Positions 32,530 to 40,546 of a stretch of DNA of 64,000 bases are shown piece by piece. Source of the DNA: CAZADA01 sp964483775 (lineage in GTDB: Bacteria; Pseudomonadota; Alphaproteobacteria; Caulobacterales; Maricaulaceae); assembly GCA_964483775.1 (NCBI GenBank), contig CAZADA010000002.1, positions 1 through 64,000 on the forward strand. Direction: 5' to 3'. A model generated the notes under the pieces. It was not told where the DNA came from and made no database searches. It saw only the letters and a list, made by a program, of their open reading frames with translations. The translations under genes and the position numbers were made by a program. Position 1 is the first letter of the stretch. Each line of letters opens with the position of its first letter.

Positions 32530-34746
32530 ATGGATCGCGTCGAACGTGTCCACCAAGATTTTCTGCGGCGCGTGAGCGCCAACGCATGGCCCGAAGCCGG
32601 CGAGGGGCCATCGCTCGCCGACAGCGGTTTGGCCCCAGGCGAGGTCAAAGAGCTGTTCGCTAGCCAGGCCCTGTCGCGCCATCTCGATCGCACCGCGCGG
32701 GCGATGCAGGGCCGCGGCGAGGGGTTCTACACCATCGCCAGTTCCGGACATGAAGGCATGGCCGCCATCGCCGCCGCCTTCCGCGTGAACGACATGGCGT
32801 TTCTGCATTATCGCGACGCTGCGTTCTTCATCCATCGCGCACGCACCACGCCGGGCCAAGACCCCATGCGGGACCTACTGCTCAGCTTTGCCGCCAGCGC
32901 CGACGATCCAATCTCCGGCGGGCGTCACAAGGTCCTGGGATCCAAAGCGCTGTTCATTCCACCCCAAACGAGCACCATCGCCTCCCACATGCCCAAGGCG
33001 GCCGGCGCGGCGTTTTCCATTCCGCTCGCGCGACGTTTGCGCCCCCAAGCCCAACAAATGCCTGATGACGCGGTGATCTTGTGCTCGTTTGGCGACGCCT
33101 CGCTCAATCACTCCACGGCCCAAGGCGCCATCAATTCAGCGTGCTGGACAGCGTTCCAAGGCATGCCCGTCCCGCTGGTCTGGATTTGCGAGGACAATGG
33201 CATTGGCATCTCAGTTAAGACGCCCCCCGGCTGGATTGAAGCGTCCATGAAGGACCGCGCGGGCCTGACCTACATTCCGTGCGACGGTCTCAATGTGCTC
33301 GATGTCTACCGCGCCGCGCGCGAGGCTGAGCATTGCGCCCGGGTGCGTCGCAAGCCGGCGTTTGTGCATCTGCGTTGCGTGCGTCTGTTCGGCCATGCCG
33401 GGTCGGATGTGGAGAGCGGCTACCTCACCAATGAGGAAATCGAAGCCAACGAGGCCAACGACCCCTTGCTCCATACGGCCCGGATCTTGGTCGACAACAC
33501 CATCGCCACCCCCCGCGAAGTGGTCGAGATGTACACCCTAATCGGCGCTGAGGTCGAAGCCGCCGCGCGCGAACTCGTTGACCGCCCCAAGCTTGAAACC
33601 GCCGACGACGTCATGGCCAGCCTCGTGCCGCCGCCGCGCCCCATCCCCGACACACCCGCCAAGCGGCCATCCGCGCAGCAACGCGATGAGCTGTTCGGCG
33701 CCGACCTGAAAGCGATGGAGACCCCCCAGACCCTGTCTCGGGTCATCAATTGGACTTTGGCCGATCTGATGCTTGAGCACCCAGAGATCATCCTGGCCGG
33801 TGAGGACGTTGGTCCCAAAGGCGGGGTGTATGGCGTCACCAACAAACTGCATGCGCGCTTCGGACCGAGCCGCGTGCTCAACACGATCTTGGACGAACAG
33901 ACCATTCTCGGCCTGGCCATTGGCCTGTCCCATAACGGTTTCCTGCCGATCCCGGAGATCCAATTCCTCGCCTATCTGCACAACGCCGAAGACCAAGTGC
34001 GAGGTGAGGCGGCGACGCTGAGCTTTTTCTCCAACGGCCAATTCACCAATCCAATGGTCATTCGCATTGCAGGGCTAGGCTACCAAAAGGGCTTTGGCGG
34101 CCATTTCCACAATGACAATGCGATCGCTGTCCTGCGTGACATCCCTGGCCTGATCATCGCCTGTCCGTCCAACCCGGCCGACGCGCCCGGCATGTTGCGC
34201 GAGTGCGTGCGTCTGGCCCGCGAAGAACAGCGCGTCGTGGTGTTCTTGGAGCCCATCGCCCTGTATCCCATGCGCGATGTGCACAAAGAGGGCGACGCGG
34301 CCTGGGCCAAGCGCTACGCCCCACCCGGGCAGGGGGCGTACATTCAGCTGGGGAACATCGGCCAGTTCGGCGCTGGCGAAGACCTGGCCATCCTCACCTA
34401 CGGCAATGGCTATTATCTCTCGCGCCAAGCCGAGCGCGTTTTGGTCGACCTCCATGACATCCAAGCGCGGGTGATCGATCTGCGCTGGCTTGCGCCGCTG
34501 CCCGAAGCTGAGATCCTCGAAGCGGTGCGTCCGTGTGCGAGTGTTCTCATTGTCGACGAATGCCGAGCCTCAGGGTCGCCCAGTGAAGCGCTGTTTACGT
34601 TGATGGCGGAGAAGGCCGGCAAGGCTTGGGTGACCCGGCGCGTCACCGCCCGCGACAGCTTCATCCCCCTGGGCAAAGCTGCATCGGTCACCTTGCCCAA
34701 CCGCAACCAGATCATTGATGCGGCCGTCAAACTGGCGCGGCGCTAG
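32530..34746 (+). CDS. Fused E1 alpha-beta component of a 2-oxoacid dehydrogenase
   Basis: About 738 residues joining both E1 subunits of a thiamine diphosphate 2-oxoacid dehydrogenase, most like branched-chain (2-oxoisovalerate) E1. The alpha half (to about 360) has the ThDP motif GDASLNHSTAQGAIN ... EDNGIGIS; the beta half (from about 390) has LAGEDVGPKGGVYGVT, LDEQTILGLAIG and a C-terminal transketolase domain. It oxidatively decarboxylates an oxoacid and passes the acyl group to an E2 lipoyl protein not present here. ATG 32530 has GAGG eight bases upstream; ATG 32503 is an alternative. Its stop shares CTAG (34743-34746) with the convergent MCP gene. Confidence 0.87.
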   Translation: MDRVERVHQDFLRRVSANAWPEAGEGPSLADSGLAPGEVKELFASQALSRHLDRTARAMQGRGEGFYTIASSGHEGMAAIAAAFRVNDMAFLHYRDAAFFIHRARTTPGQDPMRDLLLSFAASADDPISGGRHKVLGSKALFIPPQTSTIASHMPKAAGAAFSIPLARRLRPQAQQMPDDAVILCSFGDASLNHSTAQGAINSACWTAFQGMPVPLVWICEDNGIGISVKTPPGWIEASMKDRAGLTYIPCDGLNVLDVYRAAREAEHCARVRRKPAFVHLRCVRLFGHAGSDVESGYLTNEEIEANEANDPLLHTARILVDNTIATPREVVEMYTLIGAEVEAAARELVDRPKLETADDVMASLVPPPRPIPDTPAKRPSAQQRDELFGADLKAMETPQTLSRVINWTLADLMLEHPEIILAGEDVGPKGGVYGVTNKLHARFGPSRVLNTILDEQTILGLAIGLSHNGFLPIPEIQFLAYLHNAEDQVRGEAATLSFFSNGQFTNPMVIRIAGLGYQKGFGGHFHNDNAIAVLRDIPGLIIACPSNPADAPGMLRECVRLAREEQRVVVFLEPIALYPMRDVHKEGDAAWAKRYAPPGQGAYIQLGNIGQFGAGEDLAILTYGNGYYLSRQAERVLVDLHDIQARVIDLRWLAPLPEAEILEAVRPCASVLIVDECRASGSPSEALFTLMAEKAGKAWVTRRVTARDSFIPLGKAASVTLPNRNQIIDAAVKLARR

Positions 34747-36302
34747 AACTCGGCCCAGTCATCATCAAGGTTGGCGGCCTCACCGGGACCAAGCGGCCGT
34801 GGCCCGCCGCCATGGGACGGTCGTTGAGATGGCGCTTGGGCCGCCGAAGCGGCGGCCAGTTTCTGCAAGGCCGAGGAGGCGGCGGGTTCGGCCGCATCGC
34901 CGGCTGCTGGGCTCGACTTTGCGGGCTCCGGGGCGACCGGTTGGGCCGAGGGCTTAGCCGAGACGGCCGCCGGCGCGGCCGCTTTTGATGAGCGTGTGGA
35001 CTCAGGCGCTGGGGGGGGGGGCGCCTTGGGTTGCACCGCCGCTCGGCCCGTCCGCGGCGCCGCCGACCCGACCGCCGGCGCTGCGCGCCGCGAGAGTTCG
35101 CTCACGCCCTGACTGAGCTTGTCAAAGGCGCTGGCGCCCTGATCCAGCGCTTCCGTTAATGCCGTGCAATGCCCGCCAAATCCGGTCAGGGCGCTCACCG
35201 CGTCATTGACGCACGAGGCGCTGCGATCGATGTCGCCGCTCGCTTGGCCGATCAGCTCGCGAATGTCGCGAGCCGCGTCCCCTGAGCGCTGGGCGAGCCG
35301 GCGCACCTCCGAAGCCACGACCGCAAAGCCTTGCCCAGCCTCGCCGGCCCGCGCCGCCTCGACCGCCGCGTTCAGCGCCAGCAAATTGGTTTGGAAGGCG
35401 ATGCCGTCAATGATCGAGATGATCTCGACGATTTTGTCCGACGAACCGCTCAGGCGCGACATCACTTCGGCGGCCTGCATGGCGTGCTTTTCCGCGGACA
35501 CCAATTGGTCCTGCAAGCCCGTCGTATGATCGTGTGCGCTCGCCCGGACCGAGGACAGGTCGCCGGCGCCTGACACCAGGTCGGCCATGTCGGCCCGCAT
35601 AGTCGCGTTGGCTTGGGTCAGCGTGTCGCGGTCAGCGACCAGCGCGGCATGGTCAGACTGCGCCTTGGCCAACGCAGCGCGCGCATCCTCGGTTTCCGCC
35701 TGAGCCGCTGAGATTTGATGAGCGACCACTTGGGCGGCGTTGACCAAGTGCTGCTCAAGACCGCCAGCTTGGGCTGTGAACTGTGTGGGATCGGCGACGA
35801 ACCGGTCGAGGGCTGCGGTCAACTGGGCCGCACTGTCATGACGCGCGCGCGCCAAGTCCCGTATGGCGTCGATCAGCTCGCCATCGCTTGGCGCGTCGAT
35901 GCGCGCGTTGGGATCGCCGGCCAGCGCCTTCGCCCACGACGTCAGCGCAGCAGGGTCGACGCCGAACGCGCCTGCCGAGTCTGTGGCGGCCTGCAAGGAG
36001 ACCTCAGCCTCGGACTGCGCCGCGTGAGCTTGCTCGGCTTGCTTGGTCAGAGCAGCCAGATCAGCGCGCAGATTGGTCTGTTGATGCATCGCGTCACGCG
36101 CGGCGACCACCGCTTGTGTGGCCATGAGCGCTGCGACCGCCCCGGCCAAAATTCCAGCGCCGCCCGCGACCAGGCCAGCCATCCACCCACCGATCAGCCA
36201 ACCGGAGCCAGCGCCAAGGGCTGCGACCACCAAAGCCCCCAACCACGCAAAGCGGGCGGCCAAATGCGGTTTGCTCACAACATCGATCATCGTGGGTTCC
36301 AT
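34743..36302 (-). CDS. Methyl-accepting chemotaxis-type receptor with CheR/CheB tether
   Basis: A 519-residue receptor. Two close hydrophobic segments (about 19-63) form a hairpin with essentially no periplasmic domain, so sensing is probably cytoplasmic or membrane-based. Coiled-coil cytoplasmic helices follow, with the signalling tip IISIIDGIAFQTNLLALNAA at 294-313. After about residue 400 there is a Pro/Ala-rich linker containing four prolines encoded by 11 consecutive C (35011-35021), and the protein ends DWAEF, fitting the xWxxF pentapeptide that tethers CheR and CheB in other receptors. It is divergent from cheR. ATG 36290 is an alternative start. Confidence 0.85.
   Translation of the reverse strand: MEPTMIDVVSKPHLAARFAWLGALVVAALGAGSGWLIGGWMAGLVAGGAGILAGAVAALMATQAVVAARDAMHQQTNLRADLAALTKQAEQAHAAQSEAEVSLQAATDSAGAFGVDPAALTSWAKALAGDPNARIDAPSDGELIDAIRDLARARHDSAAQLTAALDRFVADPTQFTAQAGGLEQHLVNAAQVVAHQISAAQAETEDARAALAKAQSDHAALVADRDTLTQANATMRADMADLVSGAGDLSSVRASAHDHTTGLQDQLVSAEKHAMQAAEVMSRLSGSSDKIVEIISIIDGIAFQTNLLALNAAVEAARAGEAGQGFAVVASEVRRLAQRSGDAARDIRELIGQASGDIDRSASCVNDAVSALTGFGGHCTALTEALDQGASAFDKLSQGVSELSRRAAPAVGSAAPRTGRAAVQPKAPPPPAPESTRSSKAAAPAAVSAKPSAQPVAPEPAKSSPAAGDAAEPAASSALQKLAAASAAQAPSQRPSHGGGPRPLGPGEAANLDDDWAEF
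35011..35021 (-). repeat. 11-base homopolymer (C on coding strand) inside the MCP gene
   Basis: Eleven G on the + strand give CCC-CCC-CCC-CC in the coding strand (Pro428-431). This is long enough to slip during replication; a one-base change would shift the frame after the signalling domain and remove the last 90 residues with the DWAEF tether. Confidence 0.85.
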
Positions 36303-36423
36303 CCTTGCAACGCGCGAAAGCTGCGGTGAGCGGGGGCGCTCGGAAGGGTAGTAACCCAGCGGGAACTTACAGTGCCTTAAGGCCTGTCAGGTAGAACGGC
36401 CTTCAGCAACCTCGAGGCCTCGT

Positions 36424-37284
36424 ATGGCGCAACCCGCCCTCAATCACGCAACTCAATACGGTGTCGAATTGGCGTTGAACGATGACCAATTCGCCGTGCT
36501 GCGCGCGCATTTGACCAAAGTGACGGGCATTGAGATCGCCGACGCCAAGAAACACTTGGCCCAGTCACGTTTGGCTCGCCGTCTGCGCCAAATCGGCATG
36601 AGCGATTTCGACGACTACATCGCCCTGTTGCGCAGCACCGAAGGCGAGGCCGAGCTGGAGCATTTCGTCAACACCCTGACCACCAACGTGACCGGGTTTT
36701 TCCGCGAGGGGCATCACTTTGACGATTTGGCTGAGCACATCACGGCCAAGCTCGAAAGCGGCGCAACCCGGCTGCGGATCTGGTCAGCGGCGTGTTCGAT
36801 TGGGGCAGAGCCGTACTCGGCGGCTTTGGCTGTCCATGATGTGCTCGAGGCCAACGCCAAGAACGCCAAGCGTCTGATCGACCTGAAAATCTTGGCGACC
36901 GACATTGACACCGCCGCCCTCGGCGTCGCGGCCGCCGGCGTTTACGTTGATGATCAAATGGATGGCCTGCCCGATCATCACCGTCGCCATTTCGCCAAAA
37001 CCGAACAGGGATGGCGCATCAGCGACGCGGTCAGCGCACTGGTGTCGATCCGCCGTCTTAATCTCAATGACCACTGGCCGATGCGCGGCCCGTTCGACGC
37101 GATCTTCTGTCGCAACGTGGTGATTTACTTTGGTCGTGAGCTCCAACAATCGCTTTGGTCCAGGCTCAGTCAGCTCTTGGCGGATGATGGGCGGCTCTAC
37201 ATTGGGCACGCCGAAGTGGCCCGGGTGCCAAATCTTCATCTTGCTGGTCGCACAACATACACTAAGTTGAGGGGTGGGTCATAA
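36424..37284 (+). CDS. cheR: CheR chemotaxis receptor methyltransferase
   Basis: A 286-residue SAM-dependent enzyme that methylates receptor glutamates. The N-terminal helical domain includes KHLAQSRLARRL and VTGFFREGHHF; the catalytic domain has RIWSAACSIGAEPYSAAL (SAM binding) and ILATDIDTAAL, then IFCRNVVIYF and LYIGHAE, all family hallmarks. It is the first gene of the forward chemotaxis operon and overlaps cheB as TAATG. A 10-base palindrome CGAGGCCTCG ends one base before the ATG and covers its ribosome site. Confidence 0.95.
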   Translation: MAQPALNHATQYGVELALNDDQFAVLRAHLTKVTGIEIADAKKHLAQSRLARRLRQIGMSDFDDYIALLRSTEGEAELEHFVNTLTTNVTGFFREGHHFDDLAEHITAKLESGATRLRIWSAACSIGAEPYSAALAVHDVLEANAKNAKRLIDLKILATDIDTAALGVAAAGVYVDDQMDGLPDHHRRHFAKTEQGWRISDAVSALVSIRRLNLNDHWPMRGPFDAIFCRNVVIYFGRELQQSLWSRLSQLLADDGRLYIGHAEVARVPNLHLAGRTTYTKLRGGS

Positions 37285-38351
37285 TGACAAAAGTGGTCAT
37301 TTGTGATGACTCTGCGTTCATGCGTGAAGTTATTGCTAAGGTGCTTGAAGGTGAGACGGGCGTTGATGTTGTGGGTTCGGCGGCTGACCCTTACGAGGCG
37401 CGCGATCTAATCAAGGCAACCAATGCCGATGTCTTGACATTGGACGTGGAAATGCCGCGCATGGATGGTCTTACATTCCTTGAAAAGATCATGCGTTTGC
37501 GGCCCATGCCGGTGGTGATGGTGTCCACCTTGACCGCGCGCGGGGCCGATGTGTCGCTCGCCGCGTTGGAGATGGGCGCGCTGGACGTGGTGCACAAGCC
37601 AGCCAACCTCGAGGCCGGCTTCGATGAGTTCAGCGCCGACCTGCGCCGCGCCATCCACGCCGCCGCCCGCGCCAATGTGCATACCATTCAGGCCAATCGC
37701 GCCGGCGCGCGGCGCGACCAGACGTCCAAGCTCATCGGCGACGCCTTTGATCGCCAGACCCTCTTTGCGGTCGGCGCTTCAACCGGCGGTGTGGAGGCGT
37801 TGTTGTCCTTTGTGGCCGAGCTGCCAGCCAACACGCCGCCCACGGTCATTGTGCAGCACATGCCGGCGAGTTTCACCGGTCGCTTCGCCCAACGCCTCGA
37901 CAAAGCCACCGAGGCGCACGTTGTCGAGGCCCGCCATGGCCAACTGGTCAAGGCGGGTGAGTGCGTGGTGGCCCGCGGCGGGGTTCACCTCACGCTCGGC
38001 CAAACGGACAAACCCGGCGAGTGGCGGTGCAGTGAGCGCGAAAGCGAACCGGTCAGTGGGCACCGTCCATCGGTCGACGTGCTGTTTCAATCACTTCTCA
38101 ACCTGGACAAGGCTAAGGTCCATGCTGCGGTGCTCACGGGCATGGGGGCTGACGGCGCACAGGGGCTCACAGACCTGCGTGCAGCCGGCGCCGCCACCTA
38201 CGCCCAAGATGAGCGCTCCGCCTTGGTTTACGGAATGCCTCGGGTCGCCAAGCGCCTCGGCGGCGTTCAGCACGAGGGTGCGCCCGGCGCGCTAGCGCAA
38301 ATCATGCTGCGTGCAGCAACAGTTCAACCAGCGCCCGGCATGGCGCGCTAA
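37284..38351 (+). CDS. cheB: CheB receptor methylesterase/deamidase
   Basis: A 355-residue two-domain protein. The receiver domain (1-125) has the acidic pair Asp8-Asp9 and phosphoacceptor Asp54 (LDVEMPRMDG). After a linker, the esterase domain (about 160-350) carries the triad: Ser in VGASTGGVEALL, His in VIVQHMPASF and Asp in TGMGADGAQGL. It removes methyl groups added by CheR, giving adaptation. Start overlaps the cheR stop, indicating coupled translation. Confidence 0.95.
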   Translation: MTKVVICDDSAFMREVIAKVLEGETGVDVVGSAADPYEARDLIKATNADVLTLDVEMPRMDGLTFLEKIMRLRPMPVVMVSTLTARGADVSLAALEMGALDVVHKPANLEAGFDEFSADLRRAIHAAARANVHTIQANRAGARRDQTSKLIGDAFDRQTLFAVGASTGGVEALLSFVAELPANTPPTVIVQHMPASFTGRFAQRLDKATEAHVVEARHGQLVKAGECVVARGGVHLTLGQTDKPGEWRCSERESEPVSGHRPSVDVLFQSLLNLDKAKVHAAVLTGMGADGAQGLTDLRAAGAATYAQDERSALVYGMPRVAKRLGGVQHEGAPGALAQIMLRAATVQPAPGMAR

Positions 38352-38370
38352 AGACCGAGGAGGCCACACC

Positions 38371-38760
38371 ATGCCGAAGGCCCAGCAGATTTCAGTGCTC
38401 TTGGTCGAAGACCAGCAAAGTATGCGTCAACTTGCCCGCTACGCCCTGGAGCAAATGGGTATCCAGGATGTTGTCGAGGCGAAGAACGGCCGCGAAGCGA
38501 TCACCCAATTGTCCAACCGTCCGTTCGACTTGATCCTATCGGATTGGAACATGGACGAAGTTGACGGTCTCACCTTGCTCAAGGTTGTGCGCGGCCACCC
38601 CTCCACTAAGGAGCTTCCGTTCATCATGGCCACCGGCCAGAGCGACGTTGAACAGGTGCGCAAAGCGATCGCCACCGGCGTCAACAACTACGTCGTCAAG
38701 CCTTTCGACACCGCCACACTGCGCAAAAAGATCGAGGCCGTCATCGGCGCCATCACGTAG
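38371..38760 (+). CDS. cheY: CheY-like single-domain response regulator (first)
   Basis: A 129-residue receiver with no output domain. The acidic pocket (Glu13-Asp14), phosphoacceptor Asp58 in LSDWNMDEVDG, the ATGQS loop and VVKPF lysine are all present. The DWNM and NNYVVKPFDTATLRKKI stretches resemble the enteric motor-binding CheY more than the second CheY of this cluster, so it may be the regulator that binds the flagellar switch. AGGAGG precedes ATG 38371 at eight bases. Confidence 0.88.
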   Translation: MPKAQQISVLLVEDQQSMRQLARYALEQMGIQDVVEAKNGREAITQLSNRPFDLILSDWNMDEVDGLTLLKVVRGHPSTKELPFIMATGQSDVEQVRKAIATGVNNYVVKPFDTATLRKKIEAVIGAIT

Positions 38761-38803
38761 GCGCGCTGCGTTCTCGGCGCGCCGAATTGCGTGTTGAGCG
38801 GCG

Positions 38804-39166
38804 CTAAAACAATTCCAGTCCCGGTTCGTCGTTAGCCTCAGCGGCCCGTCCGCTGGCAACAGGAGTAAGGCCCATGGCCGCCCCAAATCCGCTGGCGACG
38901 GTTTCCAAGGTCACCCGGGCGCGCACCGCCGACGGCGCGTCGCCATCGGCGAGACCAGCCGCGATGGTCGCCAGCGCATGCAAATGCTGGCGCATGCGAT
39001 CGTCAAGCTGCAGCGCGTGGCGAGCCTCACGCACCGCGTCAAGGGTGGCCTCGGCGCTTAATGCGGGCGCCACGCCGGCCGACATCTCAGCGCACAGCGT
39101 CATCACCTCATCCAACGCGTCTGCGAAAAAAGAGAAAGCGGCGTCGCGATCGGGAACTGCTGTCAT
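38804..39166 (-). CDS. Small helical chemotaxis-locus protein, possible CheZ-type phosphatase
   Basis: A 120-residue, almost fully alpha-helical protein on the reverse strand inside the forward chemotaxis operon. Helix segment LQLDDRMRQHLHAL contains Asp56 and Gln60 in a DxxxQ arrangement as in the CheZ active site. After a flexible stretch (SGRAAEANDEPG) it ends in GLELF, recalling CheZ, whose C-terminal peptide binds CheY. CheZ is normally about 210 residues, so this would be a reduced form. I do not recognise a named family; the phosphatase idea is an inference from motif and context. Confidence 0.55.
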   Translation of the reverse strand: MTAVPDRDAAFSFFADALDEVMTLCAEMSAGVAPALSAEATLDAVREARHALQLDDRMRQHLHALATIAAGLADGDAPSAVRARVTLETVASGFGAAMGLTPVASGRAAEANDEPGLELF

Positions 39167-39198
39167 CGACGGCCCCTTTCAGCCAGTGGAGTGCGGCC

Positions 39199-39759
39199 AT
39201 GCACCATGATGGTAAAACGCGGTTTGTCACCCAGGGCGACTGTGAGATCACCGACGATACCCGGTTGCGGTTTCAAACTGTTTTAGGCTCATGCATTTCT
39301 TTGTGCGCGCGATGTCCGCAATCGGGTGTGGGCGGCATGAACCACTTTTTGTTGCCGGCCGACCCGTCGGGCGACGTCGCGGGCGAATCCCAACGCTTCG
39401 GCGTGTACGCCGTCGAAGCGCTGATCAACACCATCATCGCGCGCACCGGCGCCGACCGTAAGCAGCTTGAGCTCAAGGCCTTCGGAGGCGGATCGGTGGC
39501 CGCCGGCATGACCAATGTGGGCAAGGCCAACATCACGTTTCTTGAATCGGTTTTGCAACGCGACCGTCTGGTGCTCGCCGCCAGCGACCTGGGCGGAGAG
39601 TTCGGCCGCAAGCTGATTTATCACCCTGCCACTGGCAAAGCGTGGATCAAGCGCCTGTCCGTCGTCGATGAGCGCCAAGTCGCCGTGGACGAATTCGCTC
39701 GCTTGTCGCGGCGTGAACGCAAGCCTGAACCCCAAGACGATATCGAACTGTTTGGTTGA
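39199..39759 (+). CDS. cheD: CheD receptor glutamine deamidase
   Basis: A 186-residue enzyme converting receptor glutamines to methylatable glutamates. The catalytic residues are in place: Thr27 and Cys32 in QTVLGSCISLC, and His49 in GGMNHFLLPAD. The AFGGGSV and IGKAN-like NVGKANITFLE motifs are typical. It ends DDIELFG, a hydrophobic-acidic tail similar to that of the neighbouring reverse-strand protein. Start ATG 39199 follows a GGAG site; the longer upstream frame is non-coding. Confidence 0.93.
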   Translation: MHHDGKTRFVTQGDCEITDDTRLRFQTVLGSCISLCARCPQSGVGGMNHFLLPADPSGDVAGESQRFGVYAVEALINTIIARTGADRKQLELKAFGGGSVAAGMTNVGKANITFLESVLQRDRLVLAASDLGGEFGRKLIYHPATGKAWIKRLSVVDERQVAVDEFARLSRRERKPEPQDDIELFG

Positions 39760-39851
39760 ACCAAAGCGTGCTGACGCGCTCGCCAAGAAGTTGCACGGAA
39801 AGCGGATTTTAACGGCAGGCCCTTACACATTGGGACAGCGAAGGAGACCGC

Positions 39852-40145
39852 ATGCTCAAGATTGATGCACCCGAAGACGCCGATCTGGCCTGGGCGCGTG
39901 ATCTCTTGGTCTTGGCTCAATCCAACCAGGCCCAACAGGTCGCCGTTGATGCGAGCGCCGTGGCGCGCATTGGCCTGCATGCGCTCCAAGCCGTCCTCGT
40001 GTTTGCACGCCAAGCCGAGACCGGCGGCGTCGCCTTCACGATCACAGAGCCAAGCCCATCCTTTGAAGAAGCCGTCGCCGACCTCGGCCTCACGCCGTTT
40101 CTGTCAAACTGTATGACCAACACGATCGCCGGAGCACAATCATGA
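39852..40145 (+). CDS. STAS domain protein of the chemotaxis operon
   Basis: A 97-residue STAS-fold protein (strand pattern QVAVDASAVARIGLHALQAVLVFAR). The loop that carries the phosphorylatable Ser in anti-sigma antagonists reads RIGLHAL, without Ser/Thr, so classical phospho-switching is unlikely. Similar small STAS proteins precede cheY-cheA in other alphaproteobacterial clusters, role unclear. Its stop overlaps the second cheY as ATGA. An AAGGAG site (39840-39845) serves ATG 39852. Confidence 0.75.
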   Translation: MLKIDAPEDADLAWARDLLVLAQSNQAQQVAVDASAVARIGLHALQAVLVFARQAETGGVAFTITEPSPSFEEAVADLGLTPFLSNCMTNTIAGAQS

Positions 40146-40504
40146 CCAAGGTTCTGACGGTAGACGACTCGCGCACCATGCTCGACATGCTGCGCGTCAC
40201 CTTGGAGGAGGCCGGTTATGAGGTGACCGACGCTGAGGACGGCGTCCAGGGCCTCGAGCGCCTCACCCAATCCGACTTCGATTGCGTGATCACCGACGTC
40301 AACATGCCCAACATGGACGGGTTGGAGTTCACCCGCCGCATGCGCGCTGGCGCGGCCCGCCAAGGCCTGCCCATCTTGATCCTAACCACCGAAACGAGCC
40401 GCGAAAAACGTGACGCGGGCCGTGAAGCTGGGGCCACGGGGTGGATCACCAAACCCTTCGATCCCGAAAGCGTCGTCAAAGTGATCCGACGCGTCTGCGG
40501 CTAG
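40142..40504 (+). CDS. cheY: CheY-like single-domain response regulator (second)
   Basis: A 120-residue receiver with Asp8-Asp9, phosphoacceptor Asp52 (ITDVNMPNMDG), the Thr of LTTETS and Lys of ITKPFDP. It lies directly before cheA and overlaps the STAS gene by four bases. Two CheY proteins in one cluster often split roles between motor binding and phosphate sink; which does which cannot be told from sequence alone. Confidence 0.92.
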   Translation: MTKVLTVDDSRTMLDMLRVTLEEAGYEVTDAEDGVQGLERLTQSDFDCVITDVNMPNMDGLEFTRRMRAGAARQGLPILILTTETSREKRDAGREAGATGWITKPFDPESVVKVIRRVCG

Positions 40505-40546
40505 GCGGCGCGACCACAAGACGTTGGCCCAAAAGGACGTTGGCCC

